The notes under the pieces are model-generated. The model was not told where the DNA came from. It ran no database searches and saw only the letters and a list, made by a program, of their open reading frames with translations. Source: Entomomonas sp. E2T0 (GTDB lineage: Bacteria; Pseudomonadota; Gammaproteobacteria; Pseudomonadales; Pseudomonadaceae). Taken from it: DNA of 64,000 bases. The stretch covers positions 2,356,001-2,420,000 of the forward strand of contig NZ_CP094972.1 in the NCBI RefSeq assembly GCF_025985425.1. Direction: 5' to 3'. The position numbers and the translations under genes are program-made. Below, one piece after another: positions 28,567 to 38,106 of the stretch. Every line of letters starts with the position of its first letter. Position 1 is the stretch's first letter.

Positions 28567-29296
28567 TAAGCAAGCAAATAATAATACTAAAATCAGTGTT
28601 ATTACCGCCACTTATAATGCAGTGAAGTATTTGCCTAAACTAATAGAAAGCTTACAACAACAAACCGATAAGGATTTTGAATGGGTTGTGGCGGATGGTG
28701 GTTCGACAGATGGCACATTAGAATTACTTAAACAAGTTACAGGTATTGATATTAAAATCACTTCACAAGCTGATTTTGGCATTTATGATGCCTTAAATCG
28801 AGCCATTAAGCAGTGCGAAGGAGAGTACTATGTGGTAGCTGGCGCAGATGATTATTTTTATAAAGAAGCCGTTGCTATATTTCGTTCCGCTATTACTGAA
28901 TCAGTAGACTTTGTTGCAACAGCCATTGATTGTAATGGCAAGCTGCTTCATCCTAAGGGCGGTTCTGTATCAAAGAATGGAGCTGCTGCACTAATTGCCA
29001 GCCATTCAATTGGTTTGTTAATAAAAAAATCACTGCATCAACAATATGGTTTTTATTCCCCTAAATACCCTATTTTAGCCGACCAACTATTTATTCTAAA
29101 ATCGGTAGCTGGCGGGGCTAAGCTAGTAAACTCACCTCAAGCAACAGGTTTTTTCTCTACCGAAGGTGTCAGTTGTAGTAGTCCATTACGTTGTTTAACA
29201 GAGTTCTTTTGTATTCAAGTTGACTTAGGTAGTAATAAGTATTGGCAATCTCTGTTATTTTTAAAGCGATTAATACAGATATTACCTAAGATGTAA
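28556..29296 (+). CDS. Glycosyltransferase family 2 (first of cluster)
   Basis: This is a 246-residue GT-A fold transferase with the start strand ISVITATYNAVKYL, the donor-binding VVADGGSTDGT and the Asp-containing motif GADDYF in place of a strict DXD. It should transfer a sugar from a nucleotide donor to a lipid-linked glycan on the cytoplasmic face. The frame extends upstream to 28496, but ATG 28556 is preceded by GGAGG at good distance; this start overlaps manC by 11 bases. Donor and acceptor cannot be read from sequence. Confidence 0.85.
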   Translation: MDANKQANNNTKISVITATYNAVKYLPKLIESLQQQTDKDFEWVVADGGSTDGTLELLKQVTGIDIKITSQADFGIYDALNRAIKQCEGEYYVVAGADDYFYKEAVAIFRSAITESVDFVATAIDCNGKLLHPKGGSVSKNGAAALIASHSIGLLIKKSLHQQYGFYSPKYPILADQLFILKSVAGGAKLVNSPQATGFFSTEGVSCSSPLRCLTEFFCIQVDLGSNKYWQSLLFLKRLIQILPKM

Positions 29297-29305
29297 GGAA
29301 AAAAA

Positions 29306-30223
29306 ATGGCAGTTGATATTTTAATGTCAACCTATAATGGCGAGCAATATCTTGAAAATCAGCTGCTATCGCTATTGATGCAGCGCTATAAAGATTGGAC
29401 ACTCTATATTAGAGATGATGGGTCTACCGATAATACTTTATCTATTATTGAGAAGTTTACGCAATTGGATGAGCGTATAAAATTAGTAGAAGCAGGTGAG
29501 AACTTAAAACATGGAAAAAGTTTTTTTAGCTTATTGAAATATGCTACTGCTGAATATATCGCTTTTTGTGATCAAGATGATATATGGTTTGAAGATAAAT
29601 TAACGCATTTACTGGCTTTGGCAGAAACTGAAAACTTAAATAGTGATCAGTTTCCATCGCTGATATGTAGTCAAGGGTATAATTATAGTAATAAAACAGG
29701 ACTAATTACTAAGGGATTGATTCCGAAATATTATGCCAATACATTACAGGAGTTTTTGTTTTTAAATGGTGGTTATGAGGGATGTCTTTTTTTATTTAAT
29801 CGTGCTTTATTAGAAATGGCAAAATCTTATACAGCCCCTTTTTATGGGCATGATAATGTTGTTTGTTTAATCGCACATACTTTTGGCAAGGTTAAGTATT
29901 TAACTTTACCACTGATGTTATATCGTATACATGAAAAAAATACTTCAGGTATTAAGAAAATAGGGTTTCTAACGAGAGTAAAAACTTTCTTTAGAACAGA
30001 TGCTACAGTGGTTACTAAAGTCGCATATGATCAGCAAAAAGAATTTTTTGACTTTTTTTATAGTAAACTAACGGAGCAACAGAAAGGAATTTTTGAGGCC
30101 TATTTAGCTTTTCCTAGTCTTTGCAAATGGGGAAGGATAAAACTATTAGTAAAAAATAAATTTAGATTGGGCCAATATCGTGGTGTTCTCATTTTGAAAA
30201 CTATTTTAAGGCGGGCCATTTAA
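29306..30223 (+). CDS. Glycosyltransferase family 2, rhamnosyltransferase-like
   Basis: The 305-residue GT2 enzyme has ILMSTYNGEQYLENQLLSLL, IRDDGSTDNT and FCDQDDIW, the last being typical of the subfamily that includes O-antigen rhamnosyltransferases (RfbF/WbbL-like). With rmlBDC in the same operon, dTDP-L-rhamnose is a plausible donor, though inferred. TAAGGA precedes the ATG. It abuts the next gene directly. Confidence 0.85.
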   Translation: MAVDILMSTYNGEQYLENQLLSLLMQRYKDWTLYIRDDGSTDNTLSIIEKFTQLDERIKLVEAGENLKHGKSFFSLLKYATAEYIAFCDQDDIWFEDKLTHLLALAETENLNSDQFPSLICSQGYNYSNKTGLITKGLIPKYYANTLQEFLFLNGGYEGCLFLFNRALLEMAKSYTAPFYGHDNVVCLIAHTFGKVKYLTLPLMLYRIHEKNTSGIKKIGFLTRVKTFFRTDATVVTKVAYDQQKEFFDFFYSKLTEQQKGIFEAYLAFPSLCKWGRIKLLVKNKFRLGQYRGVLILKTILRRAI

Positions 30224-31018
30224 ATGATTACGATATTAACACCAACCTATAATAGAGCTTATACACTAAATCGTTTATATAATTCTCTATGTGAGCAAAC
30301 CAATAAGCGTTTTAATTGGTTAATAGTTGATGATGGTAGTACAGATAATACCATTAATTTAATAGAAAAATTGCAACGTGATAATAGAATAGATATTGAA
30401 TATTTATATCAAGAAAATAGTGGTAAGCATATAGCAATAAATAATGGTGTAACTCACTGTGCAAGGGATTGGGTGTTTATTGTTGATAGTGATGATATTT
30501 TGACCAATGATGCTATAAAAATAGCCATTGATGAAATAATTAACCATCAAGAACATGATCAAATTATAGGTCTATGTTTTAGAAGAGCATTTTTAGATAA
30601 GAAAATTATTGGTAATAAAGTATCTGGGGATGTTTTAAGAATTAATCCGACAAAGGCTACACATCTGTTTCAGGGTGATTTAGCTTATATTTTTAAGCAT
30701 ACAGCTTTGCAAAATAATCCTTTTCCCACTATACCTGATGAGAAGTTTGTACCAGAGCTTTATGTGTGGAATAAAATAGCCGATCAAGGACAAATACTCT
30801 TTTTCCCAGAAAAATATATCTATTTAACAGAGTATTTAGAGGATGGTTATTCAAAAAACTTTGCCTCAAACTTACAGAAAAATCCTAAAGGATTTAAATT
30901 GTTTTATCAAGATCAACTAAAAAGAGAAAAAAATTGGAAGAACAAATTGAAGTGTTTTATTCGATCTATGCAATGTTCTCATTATATAGCTGCTAATAAT
31001 AAAAAGGACAGTGAGTGA
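30224..31018 (+). CDS. Glycosyltransferase family 2 (third of cluster)
   Basis: A 264-residue GT2 protein with ILTPTYNRAYTLNRLY, VDDGSTDNT, SGKHIAINNG and the DXD-like VDSDDIL. The GKHIAINNG segment is frequent in bacterial polysaccharide GT2 enzymes. The ATG lies right after the stop of the preceding gene and its last four bases overlap the GTG start of the next one, so translation is probably coupled. Acceptor and donor unknown. Confidence 0.84.
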   Translation: MITILTPTYNRAYTLNRLYNSLCEQTNKRFNWLIVDDGSTDNTINLIEKLQRDNRIDIEYLYQENSGKHIAINNGVTHCARDWVFIVDSDDILTNDAIKIAIDEIINHQEHDQIIGLCFRRAFLDKKIIGNKVSGDVLRINPTKATHLFQGDLAYIFKHTALQNNPFPTIPDEKFVPELYVWNKIADQGQILFFPEKYIYLTEYLEDGYSKNFASNLQKNPKGFKLFYQDQLKREKNWKNKLKCFIRSMQCSHYIAANNKKDSE

Positions 31019-32127
31019 AGGTTTTTTTTCTAATTACAGGGCTTGGTATGGGAGGTGCTGAGCAACAGGTAGTTAGTTTAGTGGATCAATTAGCTAAGCT
31101 TGGTCATCAGATAGTTTTGTGTTATCTAACTGGTGAAGGAAAGGTTTTACCTTTACAAAAAGAAGTTGAAGTAATTGCCCTTAATACTAAAAAGAATCCT
31201 TTCGCATTAGGAGTAGCCTTATTTAGGTTAATAAAAATTATAAAGCAATTTAAACCAGATGTTATTCATAGCCATATGGTTCATGCAAATATTATCGCTC
31301 GTTTGGCGCATCTGTTTTCAAGAAGGGAAACTGTATTAGTTTGTACAGCACATAATAAGTATGAAGGGGGTAAGTTAAGAATGTTAGCTTATCGCTTAAC
31401 AGATTGGCTTGCTGATATTTCAACCAATGTTAGTGCTGAAGCTGTGGATGAGTTTGTTGCTAAGAAAGCAACCAAGCAAGATCGCATGATAGTTATGTAC
31501 AATGGTATTGATACTGATAAATTTCAGTTTAATCTAATAAAACGCCACGAATTACGCCAGCAATATCAAATCTCAGATGAAACCAAAGTACTGTTAGCTA
31601 TTGGCCGTTTAACTGAAGCTAAAGATTATCCTAATTTATTACAGGCCTATGCAACATTGAAGGAAGCTAATACAGTCTTGTGGATAGTTGGCACAGGAGA
31701 AGAAAACTATAAGGCTCATTTGCAGGTATTAATTGAACAATTGGCTATTACCAATAAAGTTTTTTTCTTGGGTGTTAGAAATGATATTGCAGCTTTATTA
31801 TCTGCCGCTGATCTTTTTGTTTTATCATCGGCTTGGGAAGGATTTGGTTTAGTCGTAGCTGAGGCTATGGCCTGTGAACGATTAGTTGTAGCTACTGATT
31901 GTGGTGGGGTTCGCGAAGTATTAGGTGATTGTGGTTGGCTTGTACCACCTAAACAAAATAAAATATTAACGGTAGCCATGGAAGAAGCTTTAAATATATC
32001 CACAGAGCAAGCTTTAAAGTTAACGAAAAAAGCACAACAAAGAGTGCTAATACATTATAATATAGAGAATATTACTCAACAGTGGTTAACACTGTATCAA
32101 AAATTATTAGACAATAAACGTAGGTAA
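31015..32127 (+). CDS. Glycosyltransferase family 4 (GT-B fold)
   Basis: This 370-residue protein has the N-terminal GLGMGGAEQQVVSL donor/acceptor loop, HSHMVHANI, YNGID, the C-terminal Rossmann start LLAIGRLTEAKDYPNLLQA and the EX7E catalytic region SSAWEGFGLVVAEAMA. It starts with GTG in a GTGA overlap, with AAGGA six bases upstream. It is a retaining glycosyltransferase using a nucleotide sugar; specificity is not readable. Confidence 0.87.
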   Translation: MKVFFLITGLGMGGAEQQVVSLVDQLAKLGHQIVLCYLTGEGKVLPLQKEVEVIALNTKKNPFALGVALFRLIKIIKQFKPDVIHSHMVHANIIARLAHLFSRRETVLVCTAHNKYEGGKLRMLAYRLTDWLADISTNVSAEAVDEFVAKKATKQDRMIVMYNGIDTDKFQFNLIKRHELRQQYQISDETKVLLAIGRLTEAKDYPNLLQAYATLKEANTVLWIVGTGEENYKAHLQVLIEQLAITNKVFFLGVRNDIAALLSAADLFVLSSAWEGFGLVVAEAMACERLVVATDCGGVREVLGDCGWLVPPKQNKILTVAMEEALNISTEQALKLTKKAQQRVLIHYNIENITQQWLTLYQKLLDNKRR

Positions 32128-32139
32128 ATTAGGTATTAC

Positions 32140-33204
32140 ATGAAAATACTAGTCACAGGTGGTGCTGGCTTTATTGGTTCGGCTTTAGTGCGTTTTTTAA
32201 TTAATGAAACTGATAATACAGTTATTAATGTTGATAAGTTGACTTATGCAGGCAATTTAGAGTCATTAAAAACCATTGCTGATTCTGATCGTTACTTTTT
32301 TGAGCAGGTTGATATTTGTGATAAAGCAGCATTAGAAAAAGTATTTGCAACACATCAACCCGATTTAGTTATTCATTTAGCCGCAGAATCACATGTGGAT
32401 CGTTCAATTACAGGTCCAGCCGCTTTTATTGAAACCAATATTGTAGGTACTTATACCTTATTAGAAACTACACGTCATTATTGGAATACTTTAACAGAAA
32501 TAGCTAAACAGGCATTTCGCTTTCATCATGTTTCTACCGATGAGGTTTATGGCGATTTAGAAGGTACTACTGATCTATTTACAGAAACCACACCTTATGA
32601 ACCTAGCTCGCCTTATTCAGCGAGTAAAGCCAGTTCTGACCATCTAGTAAGGGCGTGGGGACGTACTTATGGTTTACCTATTTTAGTTACTAACTGTTCA
32701 AACAATTACGGCCCCTATCATTTTCCTGAAAAATTAATCCCCTTAATGATTCTAAATGCCTTAGAGGGTAAACCTTTACCCGTCTATGGTGAGGGCAATC
32801 AAATTCGTGATTGGCTCTATGTGGAAGATCATGCAAGGGCACTCTATACTGTTTTAACCCAAGGTAAAGTAGGGGAAACCTATAATATTGGCGGTCATAA
32901 TGAGAAACGTAATATTGATGTGGTAAAAGCTCTATGCAATTTATTGGAAGAGTTAGCACCTAGTCATCCACAAGGTGTAAAGCAATATACTGATCTGATT
33001 ACCTATGTTAAAGATCGTCCTGGTCATGATGTGCGCTATGCCATAGATGCCAGTAAAATAGCTAATGAACTCGGTTGGAAACCACAGGAAACCTTTGAGA
33101 CGGGGTTAAGGAAAACAGTTGCATGGTATTTGGCTAATACTGAATGGGTTGAGCATGTAAAAAGTGGTTCTTATCGCCAATGGATAGCTAAGCAATATGG
33201 CTAA
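32140..33204 (+). CDS. rfbB: dTDP-glucose 4,6-dehydratase
   Basis: RmlB carries out the second step of dTDP-L-rhamnose synthesis. The 354-residue SDR enzyme has [25 protein letters not shown], the catalytic region [11 protein letters not shown] and [12 protein letters not shown], and [15 protein letters not shown]. It overlaps rmlD by eight bases. rmlA, the first enzyme of the pathway, is not found beside it. Confidence 0.96.
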   Translation: MKILVTGGAGFIGSALVRFLINETDNTVINVDKLTYAGNLESLKTIADSDRYFFEQVDICDKAALEKVFATHQPDLVIHLAAESHVDRSITGPAAFIETNIVGTYTLLETTRHYWNTLTEIAKQAFRFHHVSTDEVYGDLEGTTDLFTETTPYEPSSPYSASKASSDHLVRAWGRTYGLPILVTNCSNNYGPYHFPEKLIPLMILNALEGKPLPVYGEGNQIRDWLYVEDHARALYTVLTQGKVGETYNIGGHNEKRNIDVVKALCNLLEELAPSHPQGVKQYTDLITYVKDRPGHDVRYAIDASKIANELGWKPQETFETGLRKTVAWYLANTEWVEHVKSGSYRQWIAKQYG

Positions 33205-34084
33205 TAAAATACTTTTATTAGGTAAAAATGGTCAGGTTGGCTGGGAGTTACAGCGATCTTTAGCACCTGTAGGGCAGTTGTTAGCTTTAGATCGTCATGA
33301 TCAAGGTGGTGATTTAACTGATCTAAAAAGTTTACAAAAGCTAATAGCTGATTACCAACCTCATATTATAGTTAATGCAACTGCTTACACAGCGGTTGAT
33401 AAAGCTGAGTCAGAAGCAGAACTTGCTCTACAAATTAATGGAAAGGCTGTTGAATTTTTAGCTGAGCAGGCTAAACAATATAATAGTTGGCTAATACATT
33501 ACTCAACTGATTATGTATTTGATGGTAGTGGTGAAACAGCAAGATTGGAAGCTGCTAAAACTAATCCATTAAATATTTATGGTAAAACTAAATTAGTGGG
33601 TGAACAAGCTATCCAGCAACTAGTGGATAATTATCTAATATTTCGAACATCTTGGGTTTATGCAACGCATGGTAATAACTTTATTAAAACTATGTTACGT
33701 TTAGCCAAAGAGCGAGAAGAGTTAGCTATAATTAATGATCAAGTAGGAGCACCTACTGGAGCTGAGTTAATAGCAGATATCACAGCACATGCAATTAAAC
33801 AACTTAAGCCTGAATTGTCAGGTATTTATCATTTAACAGCTAGTGGTGAAGCTTCTTGGTATGATTTTGCTAATGTTATTTTTGATGAGGCAAAGCTTTA
33901 TATTGCGGATCAACTAAAAGTTAAAAATGTTAATCCAATTACAACGGATGCTTACCCAACACCAGCCCAACGTCCATTAAACTCAAGATTAGCGACTACT
34001 AAACTAAAAACAGCATTTAACGTGACTTTGCCAGATTGGCAATTAGGTGTTAAACGTGTGATTGCTGAATTGTTAACTGAATAG
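33197..34084 (+). CDS. rfbD: dTDP-4-dehydrorhamnose reductase
   Basis: RmlD catalyses the final NAD(P)H-dependent reduction giving dTDP-L-rhamnose. The 295-residue protein has [33 protein letters not shown] and [10 protein letters not shown] with the catalytic Tyr and Lys, then [14 protein letters not shown]. Start ATG 33197 lies inside the end of rmlB. Order here is rmlB-rmlD-rmlC. Confidence 0.95.
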   Translation: MANKILLLGKNGQVGWELQRSLAPVGQLLALDRHDQGGDLTDLKSLQKLIADYQPHIIVNATAYTAVDKAESEAELALQINGKAVEFLAEQAKQYNSWLIHYSTDYVFDGSGETARLEAAKTNPLNIYGKTKLVGEQAIQQLVDNYLIFRTSWVYATHGNNFIKTMLRLAKEREELAIINDQVGAPTGAELIADITAHAIKQLKPELSGIYHLTASGEASWYDFANVIFDEAKLYIADQLKVKNVNPITTDAYPTPAQRPLNSRLATTKLKTAFNVTLPDWQLGVKRVIAELLTE

Positions 34085-34099
34085 TAAAAAGGTGTATAA

Positions 34100-34678
34100 A
34101 TGAAACTAATCCAAACAAAGATTGCTGATGTGGTTATTATTGAACCACAGGTTTTTGGCGATGATCGTGGTTGGTTTATGGAAAGCTATAATGAGCAGAA
34201 GTTTTTTACTGCTTTAAAAGCGTTAAATTTGCCTACGCCTAGACCTTTTGTTCAAGATAATCATTCGTGCTCACAAAAGGGTGTATTAAGAGGTTTACAT
34301 TTTCAACGTGCTCCTTATGCACAAGGTAAGTTAGTAAGGGTGATACAAGGTTCTGCATGGGATGTGGCGATTGATATTCGAGCGGGTTCACCGACCATAG
34401 GGCAATGGACAGCAGTAGAATTATCTGCTGAAAATAAAAAGATGTTATGGATTCCCGAAGGATTTGCCCATGGGTTTTTAGCACTGGAAGATAATACTCA
34501 TTTTTTATATAAAACAACTGATTATTATCATAAAGATTCAGAAAGTGCGATTTGTTGGAGTGATCCTATATTAGCTATTGACTGGCCGCAGTTAGATATT
34601 GATATATTGGTTTCTGAAAAAGATGCAAAAGCGCCTAGTTTTAAAGAGTATTTGGCTAAGGAACAACTACTTGAATGA
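34100..34678 (+). CDS. rfbC: dTDP-4-dehydrorhamnose 3,5-epimerase
   Basis: RmlC is the cupin-fold epimerase between RmlB and RmlD in the pathway. The 192-residue protein shows FGDDRGWFMESYN, the catalytic His segment QDNHSCSQKGVLRGLHFQ, RVIQGSAWDVAIDIR and IPEGFAHGFLAL. Its stop overlaps the start of the next glycosyltransferase in an ATGA junction. Confidence 0.95.
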   Translation: MKLIQTKIADVVIIEPQVFGDDRGWFMESYNEQKFFTALKALNLPTPRPFVQDNHSCSQKGVLRGLHFQRAPYAQGKLVRVIQGSAWDVAIDIRAGSPTIGQWTAVELSAENKKMLWIPEGFAHGFLALEDNTHFLYKTTDYYHKDSESAICWSDPILAIDWPQLDIDILVSEKDAKAPSFKEYLAKEQLLE

Positions 34679-35799
34679 AAGTAGCAATTATAGGTACGAC
34701 AGCCCATTCAATTTTAGGGTTTCGTATTGATCTTATTAAATCACTTATTGCTAAAGGTCATGAGGTTTATGCTTTTGCTCAAGATTATCAACAATCATCT
34801 AAGCAAGCAGTAGAAGCGTTAGGTGCAATAGCAGTTCAATATCGTTTTAATCGAACAGGTTTAAACCCTTTTGTTGATTTAGTTAATACCTATAAACTAG
34901 TTAAACAATTAAAGTTTTACAGTATAGAACAAACTTTTTGTTATTTTACTAAACCAGTTATTTTTGGCACATTGGCAGCAGTTTTAGCTGGTGTAAAACG
35001 TCGTTATGCAATGTTAGAGGGATTAGGTTTTACTTTTACGCCTCAAGCAGAAGGAATCCCCTTTAAAACAAAACTATTAAAGCGAGTACAAGTTTTTCTT
35101 TATCAATGTACTTTGCCTTATTTAAATCGCCTTATTTTATTAAATGATGATGACAGAAAAGATTTAATAGAACATTACAATATTAAAGTAAACACTGCTA
35201 TTTTAGGTGCGATAGGGCTTAATTTATCGGATTATCCTTATACTCCAGTTAAAGATACCACCGTTTCTTTTTTATTTATTGGGAGATTATTAAAAGAAAA
35301 GGGAGTTTTTCAGTTTGTTGAAGCTGCTAAAATAGTAAAACAAAAATATCCTCAGGCAGAGTTTGTCATACTAGGTCCAATTGATACAGAAAATCCAGGT
35401 GGGTTAACAGCGTTAGAATTACAAAAATTAATAGATGAACATACTATTATTTGGCCTGGTTTTGTTAGTAATGTTGCTGACTGGATTAAAAAAAGCAGTG
35501 TTTTTGTATTGCCTTCTTTTTATAGAGAGGGGTTCCCTCGTAGTACCCAAGAAGCAATGGCTATTGGTAGGGCAGTTATTACCACTAATGTTCCTGGTTG
35601 TAGGGAGACAGTACAAGAGGGGGTTAATGGTTTTTTAGTCGCTCCATATTCAGCAGAACTATTGGCTGATAAAATGTGTTATTTCATTGAGCATCCTGAG
35701 AAGATTATTGAAATGGGTAATAATAGCTATCAAATTGCTCAACAAAATTTTGATGCAGCTAAAGTGAATAAGCGTTTAATAGAGTTATTGGAGCTCTAA
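34675..35799 (+). CDS. Glycosyltransferase family 4, PglA-like
   Basis: The 374-residue GT-B enzyme has a C-terminal donor domain with FLFIGRLLKEKGVFQFVEAA, ILGPIDTENPGG, WPGFVSNVADW and the EX7E-type segment SFYREGFPRSTQEAMA. The N-terminal half (FCYFTKPVIFGTLAA, YAMLEGLGFTFT) resembles transferases that add the second sugar to an undecaprenyl-PP-linked amino sugar, such as PglA. Since a WbpL-type initiator is two genes downstream, such a role is plausible but inferred. Confidence 0.86.
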   Translation: MKVAIIGTTAHSILGFRIDLIKSLIAKGHEVYAFAQDYQQSSKQAVEALGAIAVQYRFNRTGLNPFVDLVNTYKLVKQLKFYSIEQTFCYFTKPVIFGTLAAVLAGVKRRYAMLEGLGFTFTPQAEGIPFKTKLLKRVQVFLYQCTLPYLNRLILLNDDDRKDLIEHYNIKVNTAILGAIGLNLSDYPYTPVKDTTVSFLFIGRLLKEKGVFQFVEAAKIVKQKYPQAEFVILGPIDTENPGGLTALELQKLIDEHTIIWPGFVSNVADWIKKSSVFVLPSFYREGFPRSTQEAMAIGRAVITTNVPGCRETVQEGVNGFLVAPYSAELLADKMCYFIEHPEKIIEMGNNSYQIAQQNFDAAKVNKRLIELLEL

Positions 35800-36753
35800 A
35801 TGAAAAAAGTGTTAATAACGGGGGCTACGGGGTTTGTTGGACAGGCTTTTGTTAAAAGACTATTAGCAGATCATCGTTATATACCTGTAATAACTGTACG
35901 TAAACCGCTTGCCCAACATAGTGAGCTACAGCAATTTGTAGTCACTGATTTAGCTCAGCCAGTTGATTGGAGCGAAGCACTAAATAATACGGATATTGTG
36001 GTCCATATTGCTGGTCGTGCTCATATTTTAAAAGAAACAGCAACAGATCCATTACAAGCCTTTCGTGATATTAATGTAGAGGCTACTATACAATTAGCGA
36101 AACAAGCGCTTGTAGCAGGTGTTAAGCGTTTTATTTTTGTGAGCTCAATAGGTGTTAATGGTAACCATACTGAACAGCCCTTTACTGAACAAGATACACC
36201 TAATCCACAAGGTGATTATGCAGTTTCTAAGTTTGAGGCAGAACAAGCGTTGTGGCAATTAACTAAAGATACCCATATGGAGTTAGTTATTATTAGGCCT
36301 CCTTTAGTGTATGGGGAAGGGGTGAAGGCTAATTTCCTTTCCTTAATTAAATGGGTGTATCGAGGTGTTCCTTTACCATTAAGTTTGATTAACAATAAAC
36401 GTTCTTTTGTTAATGTAGATAATTTAGTTGATTTATTGTGGACAGTTATGGAACATCCTAAGGCAGCTAATCAACTATTTTTAGTGGCTGATGGAGAGGA
36501 TTTATCAACACCTCAACTATTAAAGGCAGTGGCTAAAGCAATGAATAAGTCTACTAATTTAATACCAATCCCCGTAACTTGTCTAAGATTAATGGCTACA
36601 CTAGTAGGGAAAAAAAATATAGCAAGGCAATTATGTGATTCATTGCAGGTGGATATCACTAAAGCAAAAACATTATTAGATTGGACACCAAAAGTTACTG
36701 TTCAGCAAGGATTAGAAAAAACAGTTAATGTTTTTCTAAAGGATAAAGCATAA
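35800..36753 (+). CDS. NAD-dependent sugar epimerase/reductase, WbpV-like
   Basis: A 317-residue SDR of the extended class with ITGATGFVGQAF, VVHIAGRAHILKE, FVSSIGVNGN and catalytic YAVSKFEAEQ. The GRAHI motif and the position directly before a WbpL-type transferase match WbpV, which makes UDP-N-acetyl-quinovosamine or -fucosamine precursors. The WbpM-type dehydratase that would supply the substrate is not in the window. It starts immediately after the preceding stop and overlaps the next gene by one base. Confidence 0.82.
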   Translation: MKKVLITGATGFVGQAFVKRLLADHRYIPVITVRKPLAQHSELQQFVVTDLAQPVDWSEALNNTDIVVHIAGRAHILKETATDPLQAFRDINVEATIQLAKQALVAGVKRFIFVSSIGVNGNHTEQPFTEQDTPNPQGDYAVSKFEAEQALWQLTKDTHMELVIIRPPLVYGEGVKANFLSLIKWVYRGVPLPLSLINNKRSFVNVDNLVDLLWTVMEHPKAANQLFLVADGEDLSTPQLLKAVAKAMNKSTNLIPIPVTCLRLMATLVGKKNIARQLCDSLQVDITKAKTLLDWTPKVTVQQGLEKTVNVFLKDKA

Positions 36754-37769
36754 TGTCTTTGTCATTACTAATATTAGTTATTATTGCTACGTTAGCCAGT
36801 GGTCTATTAACTTATTTAATAAAAAATTATGCGTTAGCAAAAAGCTTAATGGATATTCCAAATGAACGTAGTTCTCATACCATTCCTACACCTAGAGGTG
36901 GTGGTGTAGCGTTTGTTATTGTTTTTCTGTTTTTATTACCCTTTTTATATTGGTGGCAATTAATTCCTGAGTTTGCTCTATGGGGACTATGGGGGGCAGG
37001 CATTATTGTGGCAATCATAGGTTTTTTAGATGATCATGGCCATATCGCTGCACGTTGGCGTTTATTAGCTCATTTTATAGCAGCTATTTGGTTACTGTAT
37101 TGGTTTTCAGGATTTCCCAATCTAACTGTGTTAGGTATTAATTTACCGCCTGTTATAACTTCTATATTAGCTGTATTTTATTTGGTGTGGCTGCTTAATC
37201 TTTATAACTTTATGGATGGTATTGATGGTATTGCTAGTGTTGAGGCTATTTGTGTTTGTCTGAGTGGAGCATTACTTTATTATGTGGCAGGTTATTCATT
37301 AATAAGTTATACAGCACTTATTTTAGCAGGTGTTGTAGCTGGTTTTTTATACTGGAATTTTCCACCTGCTAAAATTTTTATGGGAGATGCTGGTAGTGGT
37401 TTCTTAGGCATTATTTTAGGCGGTTTATCTATCCAAGCTGCTTGGATTTCATCTCAACTATTTTGGGCTTGGCTTATTTTGTTGGGAGTATTTATTGTGG
37501 ATGCTACTTGGACACTAGTTCATCGTTTATTACGTAAAGAGAAAGTATATGAGGCCCATCGTAGCCACACTTACCAATTTGCAGCAAGGTATTTTGGAAA
37601 ACATACCCCTGTTACACTAGCTGTGTTACTGATTAATATTGTATGGTTACTACCCATTGCGCTATTGGTTGCTAGTAATGATTTTAATGGACTATTTGCA
37701 TTGTTAATTGCTTATTTACCTCTATGTTGTTTAGCTTATATATTTAGGGCAGGTTCAGCAGAGCAGTAA
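36753..37769 (+). CDS. WbpL/WecA-type undecaprenyl-phosphate sugar-1-phosphate transferase
   Basis: A polytopic membrane enzyme of the MraY/WecA superfamily, 338 residues with about ten transmembrane helices. Diagnostic segments are DIPNERSSHTIPTPRGGGVAF, the Asp-rich IIGFLDDHG, NLYNFMDGIDGIAS and KIFMGDAGSGFLG. It should start glycan assembly by moving an amino-sugar phosphate (FucNAc or QuiNAc in Pseudomonas WbpL) to undecaprenyl phosphate. It is the last gene of the glycan operon. The C-terminal HRLLRKEKVYEAHRSHTYQ cytoplasmic loop is intact. Confidence 0.9.
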   Translation: MSLSLLILVIIATLASGLLTYLIKNYALAKSLMDIPNERSSHTIPTPRGGGVAFVIVFLFLLPFLYWWQLIPEFALWGLWGAGIIVAIIGFLDDHGHIAARWRLLAHFIAAIWLLYWFSGFPNLTVLGINLPPVITSILAVFYLVWLLNLYNFMDGIDGIASVEAICVCLSGALLYYVAGYSLISYTALILAGVVAGFLYWNFPPAKIFMGDAGSGFLGIILGGLSIQAAWISSQLFWAWLILLGVFIVDATWTLVHRLLRKEKVYEAHRSHTYQFAARYFGKHTPVTLAVLLINIVWLLPIALLVASNDFNGLFALLIAYLPLCCLAYIFRAGSAEQ

Positions 37770-37782
37770 TTAATTGAAAATT

Positions 37783-38106
37783 ATGCCAGATAATACTTTA
37801 CCTAAAGATAATTTCTATCAAAGAGTACTACAAGCAGTTTATAGTATTCCTTATGGTAAAGTGGCAACTTATGGTGAGATTGCTCGTCAGGCGGGTTCTT
37901 CTCGTGCTGCACGTCAAGTAGGCGGTATATTAAAAAAACTACCTGAGGATTCATCACTTCCTTGGTTTAGAATAGTTAATCGTCATGGCAGAATATCTTT
38001 AACAGGGGATGATTATCAACGCCAATATCAAGCACTGATTGCAGAAGGAATAGTCTTTAGCAAGGATGGTCGTATAGATTTACAACAATTTGGGTATTTC
38101 AGTTAA
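37783..38106 (+). CDS. Alkyltransferase-like (Atl, MGMT-fold) DNA repair protein
   Basis: This 107-residue protein has the MGMT DNA-binding fold: YSIPYGKVATYGEIARQAG followed by RAARQVGGILKK. The active-site Pro-Cys-His-Arg of true alkyltransferases is replaced by Pro-Trp-Phe-Arg, so it cannot accept alkyl groups. Atl proteins flag O6-alkylguanine for nucleotide excision repair. Start ATG 37783 is chosen over the in-frame TTG 37774, though neither has a strong ribosome binding site. Its 3' end overlaps the convergent oxidoreductase gene by eight bases. Confidence 0.85.
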   Translation: MPDNTLPKDNFYQRVLQAVYSIPYGKVATYGEIARQAGSSRAARQVGGILKKLPEDSSLPWFRIVNRHGRISLTGDDYQRQYQALIAEGIVFSKDGRIDLQQFGYFS

